Assembly: GCF_015845845.1 (NCBI RefSeq)
Contig: NZ_LDIG01000091.1
Coordinates: 51,422-115,421, forward strand
Reading direction: 5' to 3'
Origin: Paenibacillus dendritiformis
GTDB lineage: Bacteria; Bacillota; Bacilli; Paenibacillales; Paenibacillaceae
Length of the DNA: 64,000 nt
Positions 8,459 to 16,023 of the stretch are shown one piece after another. Every line of letters begins with the position of its first letter. Position 1 is the stretch's first letter. The notes beneath the pieces are model-generated. The model ran no database searches. It worked only from the letters and a program-made list of their open reading frames with translations, and was not told where the DNA came from. The translations under genes and the position numbers were made by a program.

Positions 8459-8487
8459 ATGATAGCATGTCCCTTCCAATATGACAA
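8459..8487 (-). promoter_or_regulatory. Sigma-A promoter upstream of yneF
   Basis: On the minus strand TTGTCA (8482-8487), exactly 17 bp, then TATCAT (8459-8464). It begins just after the queG-ogt stop codon and points toward yneF. Confidence 0.55.
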
Positions 8488-8521
8488 ACGAATGGAATCT
8501 GTCCTGGATTCGCCCTGCGGC

Positions 8522-10255
8522 TCATTGCCCGCAAGGAATGCCCTCGAGACGGAGCAGGGTGATTTTCTTGTCCATGCCGCCGCCATACCCGACCAGCTTG
8601 CCGTCGGCTCCGATCACGCGGTGGCAGGGCACGATAATGGAGAGCGGATTGCGATTATTCGCTCCCCCGACGGCCCGCACCGCCCCCGGATTCCCGATCG
8701 CTTCCGCAATCTGCTTGTAGGACCGGGTCTCCCCGTATGGGATCTCGGCCAAGGCTTGCCATACCTGCCGCTGGAACGGCGTCCCCTGGATATCGAGCGT
8801 CAGATCGAACTCGCGGCGCGTTCCCGCGAAATACTCCTCCAGCTGCCGCTTGGCCTCCTGCAGCCGCTCCGGATGGCGCTGCAGCGCGACGCGGCCGTAC
8901 CTGCGGGCCGCCCGCCGCTGGAGCCCTTCCGCCGCCGACAACGCGTCTCCGAACTCGATCGCGAACAATCCGGTCGCGGTCGCGGCCAACGTCAGCGGAC
9001 CGAGCGGGCTCTCCATCTCCTGCACATATAACGGCTCTTGCTGAGCTTCGGCGCGCTCCCGTGCTTGCATCACAGCTTCCTTCACCTTCGGTTCCTCCTC
9101 GCGGCTTAGCGCCGCTTGTAATAAGCGCTTGGCGTCCGGCCCCCCGATCTGGCCGAGCGCCCATGCCGCGGCGGCGCGGATATCCGGCCGCTCATCCGTG
9201 CGCAGCAGTCCTTCCAGGGCCGGGACGGCCTGGCGGTCGCGGAAATTGCCGAGCGCCGCGATCGCGTTGCGCTGGATCGGCTTCTTCCCGCGCCACGCCG
9301 CCGCGCTGCTGCCGAACTGGGACTTGAATTCCCGGTTCGACAGCGACAGCAACGGCACGAGCAGCGGCTTCGCCTGCTCCGGATCGGGCTGCATCTCGGC
9401 ATGATGGGTCCAATTCAGCCCGCGGTTCTTCGGGCATACGATCTGACAGGTATCGCAGCCGTACAGCCGGTTGCCTATCTTGACCATCATCTCATGCGGC
9501 AGCATCTCCTTCGACTGCGTCTGGAACGAGATGCAGCGCTGCGCATTGAGCTGCCCGGGACCGGCGAAGGCTCCCGTCGGGCAGGCATCGAGGCAGCGCG
9601 TGCATTCCCCGCAATCCTCGGTCAGCGGGTGATCCGGCGGCAGCGGCAGATTCGTAATCATTTCTCCCAAGTAGATCCACGATCCCCACTTCGGAGAAAT
9701 AATCGAGCAGTTTTTGCCGCTGAAGCCGATGCCGGATCGCTCGGCGACCGCCCGGTCGCACAGCTCGCCCGTGTCGACCATGCTCTTCACCCGCACCTCC
9801 GGCACCCGCTCGCGCAGGAACTGCTCCAGCCGCTGCAGCCGGTCCCTCAGCACCTGGTGGTAGTCCAAGCCCCATGCGGTCCGGGCGAACATTCCCCGGT
9901 ACGCGCCCGGCTCCGACTTCGGACCGCCCTCCAGCTTGGACGGATAAGCAACCGCAATCGCGATAATGGAACGCGCCCCGTCCAGCAGCAGCGCAGGCTG
10001 CGTCCGCTTGTCCAGGTCCGGCTCCTCGAACCCGGACGCATACCCTTGATCGATGGAATGCTGCAGGCGCGCCTTCAATTCGGTGAACGGGTCTGCCGTC
10101 GTGAAGCCGACCTGATCGATGCCCAGGGAAGGCGCCGCATCCATAATCTCCTGCTTGAGCCGCTGCCAGCGGTCCGCTTCCCGGATCGCCCCACCCCCGG
10201 CCGCTTGGTCTGTTCTGTATGGGGTCCAGCGTTTCGTTTGCTTCTGTTCCGTCAT
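8522..10255 (-). CDS. queG: Epoxyqueuosine reductase (QueG) fused to Ogt-type methyltransferase
   Basis: A 577-aa two-enzyme fusion. Residues about 25-395 are QueG, the cobalamin-dependent reductase making queuosine in tRNA: two ferredoxin-type clusters, CGECTRCLDACP near 210 and CDTCQIVCPKN near 265, then HEAT-like repeats (310-395). Residues about 405-577 are a complete O6-alkylguanine-DNA alkyltransferase: the ribonuclease-like N-domain, RAVGGANNRNP, and the acceptor-cysteine motif IVPCHRV near 541. Start at 10255 is chosen because AAGGAGGTGA lies 6 bases before it; an in-frame ATG at 10273 overlaps that Shine-Dalgarno. QueG alone is about 380 aa and Ogt about 165 aa, so both halves are full length. 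No stop or frameshift separates them. Confidence 0.93.
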   Translation of the reverse strand: MTEQKQTKRWTPYRTDQAAGGGAIREADRWQRLKQEIMDAAPSLGIDQVGFTTADPFTELKARLQHSIDQGYASGFEEPDLDKRTQPALLLDGARSIIAIAVAYPSKLEGGPKSEPGAYRGMFARTAWGLDYHQVLRDRLQRLEQFLRERVPEVRVKSMVDTGELCDRAVAERSGIGFSGKNCSIISPKWGSWIYLGEMITNLPLPPDHPLTEDCGECTRCLDACPTGAFAGPGQLNAQRCISFQTQSKEMLPHEMMVKIGNRLYGCDTCQIVCPKNRGLNWTHHAEMQPDPEQAKPLLVPLLSLSNREFKSQFGSSAAAWRGKKPIQRNAIAALGNFRDRQAVPALEGLLRTDERPDIRAAAAWALGQIGGPDAKRLLQAALSREEEPKVKEAVMQARERAEAQQEPLYVQEMESPLGPLTLAATATGLFAIEFGDALSAAEGLQRRAARRYGRVALQRHPERLQEAKRQLEEYFAGTRREFDLTLDIQGTPFQRQVWQALAEIPYGETRSYKQIAEAIGNPGAVRAVGGANNRNPLSIIVPCHRVIGADGKLVGYGGGMDKKITLLRLEGIPCGQ

Positions 10256-10445
10256 CCCGTTCACCTCCTTCATTGATGTCGCTCCCGCGGATCGCGCCGC
10301 TCTAAATGCAGAACGGCCCCCTAGCTCCGGGTATCGGATTCCCCAGAGCAGGCGCCGCTCCTGTTACGGTCTGACTTCCCTGCTTTTCCATTCATCCCCC
10401 GACGCATTCCTTGCTCCCCGGTCTCCGGCCCGCACCGGAAGGCTC

Positions 10446-10997
10446 TCATTCCGGCTTGATCGACTGCTTCCAGTCGTCGTAATACCGGCGCACCTCATCG
10501 TCCCAGAACGGAGGCCGGCCATGCCGAATCCGTTCCAACACCGCGTCGAGGCCGGCGCTAATCTTGCGCTCCACCAGATCAGGATAATGGTATACATGCC
10601 GGTTCTGCTCATACTCGTCCTGATCCACCACATTCACCTGGCCGCCAGGCATCTGAATGACGTCCAGATCGTAATCGATATAGGTGAAAATGTTGTCCGT
10701 ACGGTACGGCGGCGAGGCAATATTGCAGTAGTAGCGTATGCCATGATCCTCGATCAGCGCCACCACATTGAACCATTGCTTTGGAATGAGGAACGTAACG
10801 GCAGGAATTTTGCTGTTCCATTGCTTCCCGTCCGCTTCCCTGATCGGAGTCTGGCTGTTAATCAGCACGAACATTCCTTCAGCGGCATGCTCGGGATGCA
10901 CGAGCGAGGATGGCACGATCCAGTTCTCCAGCCACATCCGGTGCAAATGGCCATCGTGTTTGAAACTTTTCACAAGGGCTTTCTCATAACGTTCCAT
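10446..10997 (-). CDS. ntdP: DUF402 nucleoside tri-/diphosphate phosphatase
   Basis: A DUF402-fold (FomD-like) protein of 183 aa closely resembling the Bacillales Ntdp/YgaC family, which hydrolyses nucleoside tri- and diphosphates. Characteristic stretches are WNSKIPAVTFLIPKQWFN, the GIRYYCNIASPP strand, the acidic metal-binding run TYIDYDLDV and the C-terminal YYDDWK. The start has GAGGAAAACGC. It lies alone between queG-ogt and the GNAT gene with gaps on both sides. Confidence 0.85.
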   Translation of the reverse strand: MERYEKALVKSFKHDGHLHRMWLENWIVPSSLVHPEHAAEGMFVLINSQTPIREADGKQWNSKIPAVTFLIPKQWFNVVALIEDHGIRYYCNIASPPYRTDNIFTYIDYDLDVIQMPGGQVNVVDQDEYEQNRHVYHYPDLVERKISAGLDAVLERIRHGRPPFWDDEVRRYYDDWKQSIKPE

Positions 10998-11044
10998 GCG
11001 TTTTCCTCGGCTTTACTTCATTTCTCTTCACTTATTATTAATAG

Positions 11045-11088
11045 AAAAGCATATCTTCACCCCGATTGCAACGGTTGTAAAGATATGC
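11045..11088 (-). terminator. Intrinsic terminator after GNAT gene
   Basis: On the minus strand GCATATCTT (11080-11088) pairs with AAGATATGC (11049-11057) across a 22-nt loop and is followed by TTTTC. Confidence 0.6.
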
Positions 11089-11125
11089 CTTCCCATTCGG
11101 CGACAAATGTTCAATTCAGAGACAG

Positions 11126-11563
11126 CTAGCCGGTAACAATCCGAAGCTGCTTCAATGAACGCAAGACATGCTGGGCCCCGTATCCCAATGCCTCGAACCA
11201 AGGCAGCACGAATTCCGTATGCTCATCCGCAGCAATCATAATGTTGCGGACCTTGCGCTGCTGGAATTTCTGTTCCATTCCGGCGACAAGCGCCTTGCCT
11301 ACGCCTTGGTTGCGGAATTCCGGGTGCACGGCCAGACGATAGTAGTACCCGTTGTTGCGATCGATGGTGCCGATAGCCAATCCGACCATGATCGTCTCCC
11401 CGTTCGGGTTCTCCTGTTCCGCGATGAGCACAAGCTCTCCATCCAAGGACAACTGGCGCGCGAAAGCATCCAGCGTCTTCTCGCAACATTCCTCGGACAG
11501 CGATTCCTTCAATAACTGAGTAGCCGGCAAATAATCCGCCAAACGAAAGGATCGAACGTTCAT
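11126..11563 (-). CDS. GNAT-family N-acetyltransferase
   Basis: A single-domain GNAT acetyltransferase, 145 aa. The acetyl-CoA loop is visible as RNQGVGKAL (about residues 86-94), preceded by strand YYYRLAVHPEF and followed by strand NIMIAADEH. The C-terminal FEALGYGAQHVL segment is the usual GNAT end. The substrate cannot be read from sequence. The start has GAGGGAGAG. It has its own terminator and is divergent from sodA across a 450-bp region. Confidence 0.88.
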   Translation of the reverse strand: MNVRSFRLADYLPATQLLKESLSEECCEKTLDAFARQLSLDGELVLIAEQENPNGETIMVGLAIGTIDRNNGYYYRLAVHPEFRNQGVGKALVAGMEQKFQQRKVRNIMIAADEHTEFVLPWFEALGYGAQHVLRSLKQLRIVTG

Positions 11564-12015
11564 GTCTTACTCTCCCTCATCCTGAGCTTGGTGTAAAATT
11601 CGGTTCTCTTCTCTATCTGTGAACAAACAGTCTACGCCAACGGACATCCATTAAGCTCTCATTCCATTATATATAGTATTTACAAATACGACAAAAATCG
11701 CGAAATTCCTTCTTTATCATTCAGATTCGCGTAAAAACGCCGAAAAAACACGGTTTTTCTCGTGTAAGCGTTTTAAATAAAGCGTTTACATTACTTTTGG
11801 GTCCATAGGTATAAATAATTGGCAATTGTGCCAATTTTGTGACGAACCTTGCGAGTGCGGCGCTACGTTTGAAAGCATCCTATAATGGGTAATCATATAA
11901 AGTCAGGCGATATGACAAAGCTCTGACTTTTGAAACATTTATGTTGATTTATTAGCCCGACTCATGGTTAAATGAGTATATACATCACTTACATAGTTTT
12001 TGGGAGGAATGAACG
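11564..12015. promoter_or_regulatory. GNAT/sodA divergent intergenic region with cre-like sites and operator-like palindrome
   Basis: This AT-rich region has no gene. It holds two catabolite-responsive-element-like sequences facing each other (TGTAAGCGTTTTAA at 11763-11776, and 11778-11791 read on the minus strand), each two mismatches from the CcpA consensus. An inverted repeat AATTGGCA-attg-TGCCAATT lies at 11817-11836. A TATAAT box at 11881-11886 lacks a good -35 and probably serves sodA with activator help. Assignments are by motif only. Confidence 0.4.
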
Positions 12016-12630
12016 ATGGCACATCAATTACCAGCTCTTCCGTACGCGAACAACGCATTGGAGCCTCACATCGACGAGACGACGATGATGATTCACCATG
12101 ACCGTCACCACAACACATATGTGACGAACCTGAATGCGGCGTTGGAATCTGCCCCTGAATTGCAGTCCAAATCCGTAGAGGAACTCATCTCCGATCTGAA
12201 CAGCGTGCCTGAGAGCATCCGCACGGCAGTCCGCAACAACGGCGGCGGCCATGCGAACCACTCCCTGTTCTGGGAGACCATCGGACCGAACGGCGGCGGA
12301 CAACCGTCCGGCAAGCTGGCGGAAGCAATCGACAAGGAGCTTGGCGGATTCGACAAGTTCAAGGAAGATTTCGCAAAAGCGGCTGCGACTCGCTTCGGCT
12401 CCGGCTGGGCTTGGCTGGCAGTCGACAAAGACGGCAAGCTGTCCGTATCCAGCACGCCGAACCAAGACAGCCCGCTGATGGAAGGCAAGACTCCGATTCT
12501 CGGCCTGGACGTATGGGAGCATGCCTACTACCTGAAATATCAGAACAAGCGCCCGGACTACATCGCTGCGTTCTGGAACGTCGTCAACTGGCCGGCAGTT
12601 GAAAAGAAATACGAAGAAGCTGCAAAATAA
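12016..12630 (+). CDS. sodA: Superoxide dismutase (Mn/Fe family)
   Basis: Cytoplasmic superoxide dismutase, 204 aa, converting superoxide to oxygen and hydrogen peroxide. The metal ligands fall at H27 (MMIHHDRHH), H near 82 ([11 protein letters not shown]), and D and H in [11 protein letters not shown] near 165-169. The sequence is closest to the Mn-type of Bacillales. Start at 12016 follows GGGAGG at 8 bases. A strong terminator follows 12 bases after the stop. The long upstream region suggests regulated, single-gene transcription. Confidence 0.97.
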   Translation: MAHQLPALPYANNALEPHIDETTMMIHHDRHHNTYVTNLNAALESAPELQSKSVEELISDLNSVPESIRTAVRNNGGGHANHSLFWETIGPNGGGQPSGKLAEAIDKELGGFDKFKEDFAKAAATRFGSGWAWLAVDKDGKLSVSSTPNQDSPLMEGKTPILGLDVWEHAYYLKYQNKRPDYIAAFWNVVNWPAVEKKYEEAAK

Positions 12631-12640
12631 GGAATGAAAT

Positions 12641-12688
12641 AAGGGACTGTACCCCAGGTCTTTCCAGACTTGGAGACGGTCCCTTTTT
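12641..12688 (+). terminator. Intrinsic terminator of sodA
   Basis: GGGACTGT (12643-12650) pairs with ACGGTCCC (12676-12683), enclosing a second stem (CCAGGTCT/AGACTTGG), and is followed by five T. Confidence 0.9.
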
Positions 12689-12699
12689 GCATGCTCCCG

Positions 12700-13104
12700 T
12701 CAGCAACGTTCCGCCTGCTCCCTCCGGCGCCGGCCCGCACGATAACGGTATACCGCATATAATCCGCCCGCCAACGCCGCATAGAGAAGCAGCACGGCCG
12801 GAATCTTCAGGCCGTCCTCCACCAGCTGCTCCCCGATGAAGGCAAAGACAAGCATCACCGGGAGCTTGCCTGCCGCCGTAGCGAGCACAAAAGAAACGAA
12901 CGGCACCGACACGAGCGCCGCGACGACCCCGAACGGGATGACGGGAAAGAGAGAAGCGAGCGCCGCCAGGACGAACATTTGCGCGGCGGCGGCCGCATCG
13001 CGGGAGGACTGCAGACTCTCTATCCGATGAAGAAGATCCTCGCGGCAGAACCAGATTCCGGCCATAGCCAAAATGTAGAAGGCTGCGCTGGCCCATTTCC
13101 CCAT
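12700..13104 (-). CDS. Short VTT/DedA-like membrane protein
   Basis: A 134-aa membrane protein with about four hydrophobic segments (residues 7-20, 40-60, 62-84, 98-117). The stretch PVIPFGVVAALVSVPF followed by LATAAGKLPVML matches the glycine-rich re-entrant loop of the VTT/SNARE-associated (DedA, TVP38) fold. Those proteins are usually about 200 aa, so this one lacks part of the N-terminal half. The C-terminus is strongly basic (YRYRAGRRRREQ). It has a normal GAGGTGAAGGG Shine-Dalgarno, which argues for a working gene. VTT membership is an inference. Confidence 0.6.
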   Translation of the reverse strand: MGKWASAAFYILAMAGIWFCREDLLHRIESLQSSRDAAAAAQMFVLAALASLFPVIPFGVVAALVSVPFVSFVLATAAGKLPVMLVFAFIGEQLVEDGLKIPAVLLLYAALAGGLYAVYRYRAGRRRREQAERC

Positions 13105-13264
13105 CCCTTCACCTCGTTTTCATCTAACGGTACAAGCCCTTTTCCATTTTAGTGCAATATGTCCGCGCAATCTATTTCTCCCAACTTGCGATCACCCGGA
13201 TTTCGGGTTACAGTTTATGGAAATATTGAATCCTATCTCATGGCCCTCCACCCTCTTACAGCCA

Positions 13265-14260
13265 TTATCCCCTTCGCTCATCCGCCCTCATCCTCTTGCG
13301 CTGCGATGCCTCCATTTCTCCCGTTCGATGCTTCATTTCTCTCGTACGATGCTTCATTCGCCTCTGTCTTGCCGAGCGTCCCGTATTGCTCCAGCATGTC
13401 CACATCGCCTTCACCGGCGGCGACATCCACCGTTCCTTGTGATGACAGCGGTAAATGAACCGCTTCAGCCTCCGGTCCGGCAGGCGGATAGCGGTCAGCG
13501 TCCCGTTCGCCGCCTCCTGGCTCACGGCCCGTTCCGACAGCAGCGTCACGCCCTGTCCATGGATGACGGCCCGCTTGATCGCCTCGATCGAGTTCATGTG
13601 CAGCCGCGAGATCAGCTTGATCCCGTGAGCGTTCGCCCATTCGAGCATGATGCGCCGCGTCGCCGATTGGGTATCGTGGAAAATGAACGGCTCCTCGCCG
13701 ATCCGCCCGGCCGTCGGGACTCCTTCCCGCGCCAACGGGTGCCCCGGCGGCACAACAAGCACCAGCTCGTCCTCCAGCCAGACCTGCTGATGAAGATCGT
13801 CGGCCTCGAACGGCTGCGACGAGAGAATCCCGATATCCAGTTCATGCTGCCGCAGCCGCTCTTCGATGGCCGGAGCCGTCTGAATCTCGAGATGCACCGT
13901 AACGTCGGGGTAGCGCATCGCGAAGGCGTTCAGCACATCCGGCAGCAAATACGCCCCCGGCACTTGGCTGGCGCCGATCCGCACCGTGCCCCGGCCGCCC
14001 TCCGTGAACTCCCCCATGACATGATAGGTCTCCTCCATCAAGGCATGGATGCGGCGCGCATAATGATGCAGCGCCTCGCCCGCTTCCGTCAGCACCAGCT
14101 TCCCGCTTCGCGACTCGAACAGGGGCATCCCGAATTCGTCCTCCAGGCTTTTCAGATGGAACGTGACGGTGGGCTGTTTGACGCCCAATATTTCGGCTAC
14201 TGCCGTTATCTTTTGATATTTGGCCAGCAGCGCCACGATCTGCAGCTTCATAATGTTCAC
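13265..14260 (-). CDS. LysR-family transcriptional regulator, C-terminal tail frameshifted
   Basis: A LysR regulator with an N-terminal helix-turn-helix (KITAVAEILGVKQPTVTFHLKSLEDE, about residues 10-37) and a periplasmic-binding-like effector domain (GTVRIGASQVPGAYLLPDVL onward). Start is taken at a GTG (14260) because GGAGG lies 9 bases before it; an ATG at 14251 is the alternative. Near 13401-13406 the family-like ending is lost: the frame reads VKAMWTCWSNTG, while the next frame reads VDMLEQYGTLGK, as expected of LysR C-termini. A one-base deletion would explain this; the present tail is a basic repeat (MKHRTREMKHRTGEM). It is divergent from the ABC ATPase at 14456 and probably regulates it. 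Confidence 0.85.
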   Translation of the reverse strand: MNIMKLQIVALLAKYQKITAVAEILGVKQPTVTFHLKSLEDEFGMPLFESRSGKLVLTEAGEALHHYARRIHALMEETYHVMGEFTEGGRGTVRIGASQVPGAYLLPDVLNAFAMRYPDVTVHLEIQTAPAIEERLRQHELDIGILSSQPFEADDLHQQVWLEDELVLVVPPGHPLAREGVPTAGRIGEEPFIFHDTQSATRRIMLEWANAHGIKLISRLHMNSIEAIKRAVIHGQGVTLLSERAVSQEAANGTLTAIRLPDRRLKRFIYRCHHKERWMSPPVKAMWTCWSNTGRSARQRRMKHRTREMKHRTGEMEASQRKRMRADERRG

Positions 14261-14455
14261 GGAACCGCTCCTCCCTCCGTCAAGCCAACGCCATGCTCCC
14301 ATCATAGAGAAAATCTATACACCGCGAAAGAGATTAACAAAAACTTTAACTATACCTTTACATCACGAAAACATTAGCATGAACTTCCGCCCGTACAATG
14401 AGGCTAATCGAATGAGGCTAATTGAAGGCAAGAGAATGCAAGGAGGCACCATCTC

Positions 14456-15439
14456 ATGAATGTTCATATCGAGAGCTTGACCAAGTCCTTCGGCCACGCG
14501 CCGGCCCTTCAGAACGTATCGCTCACGATTCGGTCCGGAGAGTTCACGACGCTGCTCGGCCCTTCCGGCTGCGGCAAGACGACGCTGCTCCGCCTGATCG
14601 CCGGTCTCGAGACCCCGGACAGCGGAGAGATCCACTTCGGGGAAGAGACGATCTTCTCGGCGGCGAAGCGAGTTCACAAGCCGGTTCACAAGCGGGGGCT
14701 CGGCATGGTATTTCAAGATTTCGCCCTGTGGCCGCATATGACCGTATTCGAAAATGTCGCCTTCGGGCTGCGGGCGGCCGGGCGCACCGCCGGCTTGAAG
14801 GACAAGGTGCAGGAAGCGATTCGCTTGGTCCGCCTCGCCGGCTTCGAGCAGCGGCGCCCGTCCCAGTTGTCCGGCGGGCAGCAGCAGCGGGTCGCTTTCG
14901 CCCGCGCGATCGTGACCGAGCCGCAGCTCATTCTGTTCGACGAGCCGCTCAGCGCGCTCGACGCCGTGCTGCGGGAAGAGATGAAGGCGGAGCTGATGGC
15001 TTTGGTCCGCGCTCTCGGCATGACCGCCCTGTATGTGACGCATGACCAGTCCGAAGCGATGTCGATGTCCGATCGGATAATCGTCATGCAGGGCGGAAAG
15101 ATCCTTCAGGCGGCCGCGCCTGAGCATGTTTACCGCACTCCCGCCGATCCGTTCGTCGCCCGCTTCGTCGGCCGATCGAACTGGATTGACGGAGAGCTGG
15201 AGATGTTCCGTCCGGAGCATATCCGCTGGACGGGGAACGCGCACGATCGCTCCTGGAAGGGCAAAGTGATTCACACCGGCTATATGGGAGAACGGTACGA
15301 GCTGCATATTGAAGTGGAGCCCCACGGCGTGTGGACGGCCTATCACCAGGAACGGCTGCCTGTCGGAGCCCCTGTCACCGTATACGTCTCCCCGCAGCAT
15401 ATCCATGGCATGAACATGAAGGAGGACATTGCAGTATAA
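14456..15439 (+). CDS. ABC transporter ATP-binding protein (Fbp/Phn-type importer)
   Basis: A 327-aa importer ATPase with Walker A GPSGCGKTT (about residues 36-44), Q-loop, signature LSGGQQQR near 137, Walker B LILFDEPLSALD near 158, and a C-terminal TOBE-like domain. The family resembles FbpC/PhnT ATPases for ferric iron, phosphonate or thiamine-type binding proteins. Start at 14456 has AAGGAGGCACC. Its permease partners are absent and the substrate-binding gene behind it is broken, so this ATPase is probably an orphan relic. The upstream 14-bp direct repeat (14397-14424) is a possible LysR site. Confidence 0.9.
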   Translation: MNVHIESLTKSFGHAPALQNVSLTIRSGEFTTLLGPSGCGKTTLLRLIAGLETPDSGEIHFGEETIFSAAKRVHKPVHKRGLGMVFQDFALWPHMTVFENVAFGLRAAGRTAGLKDKVQEAIRLVRLAGFEQRRPSQLSGGQQQRVAFARAIVTEPQLILFDEPLSALDAVLREEMKAELMALVRALGMTALYVTHDQSEAMSMSDRIIVMQGGKILQAAAPEHVYRTPADPFVARFVGRSNWIDGELEMFRPEHIRWTGNAHDRSWKGKVIHTGYMGERYELHIEVEPHGVWTAYHQERLPVGAPVTVYVSPQHIHGMNMKEDIAV

Positions 15440-15981
15440 AAAAGAACGGACCCTTCTCCCTGCGCATGATGTCGTTATTGACCGTGCTGATGCTGGCCTG
15501 GCTGACCGTCGCTTGCGGCTCGGCCGCGCCGACCGCCCAATCCGGCGAAGCCGCGCCCGCCGCGCCGCAGGCCGCGAAGACAGACCCCGGCGACAGCGCC
15601 AAGCTGGTCATTTACACCGCCGGGCCCCAAAATTTATCCGAAGCGATCAAGAAGGGCTTCGAAGCGAAGACCGGCATCGCGATCGAGCAGTTCGAAGGCA
15701 CGACCGGCAAGGTGCTGGCGCGGCTGGAAGCGGAAAAGAGCAATCCGGTTGCCGATGTCGTCATCCTCGCCTCCTGGCCGTCCGCGATGGGAATGAAATC
15801 GGCCGGGTGGACGCAGAGCTACAAGGAGGCCGCAGGCGCCGATAAGCTGTACAAGGACTGGATGGACCCGGATTATCATTTCTTCGGCTACAGCGCGGCG
15901 CTGGAAGCCGACCTGGCCCAAGCGGGCTGGCTGCTCCCGGTCGACCAATTGAAGACCCAGCTTATTTTGCAGCGATATTAA
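15436..15981 (+). pseudogene. Truncated substrate-binding lipoprotein of the ABC importer
   Basis: The frame encodes a lipoprotein signal peptide (KKNGPFSLRMM, hydrophobic core, lipobox TVAC) and the N-terminal half of an iron/phosphonate-type substrate-binding protein (KLVIYTAGPQN, VADVVILASWPS), then stops after about 181 codons; the family is about 340. Where a start is expected, just after AAGGAGG, the codon is ATA (15436-15438) overlapping the ATPase stop. An ancestral GTATGA would have given ATG for this gene and TGA for the ATPase, so one G-to-A change removed the start. The next in-frame ATG (15465) lies inside the signal peptide and lacks a Shine-Dalgarno. The permease gene(s) are missing. 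Confidence 0.75.
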
Positions 15982-16023
15982 GCCGCAAGGCCAGCCCGAT
16001 TTCCTTGAGGCTAGCCTTGTTCC

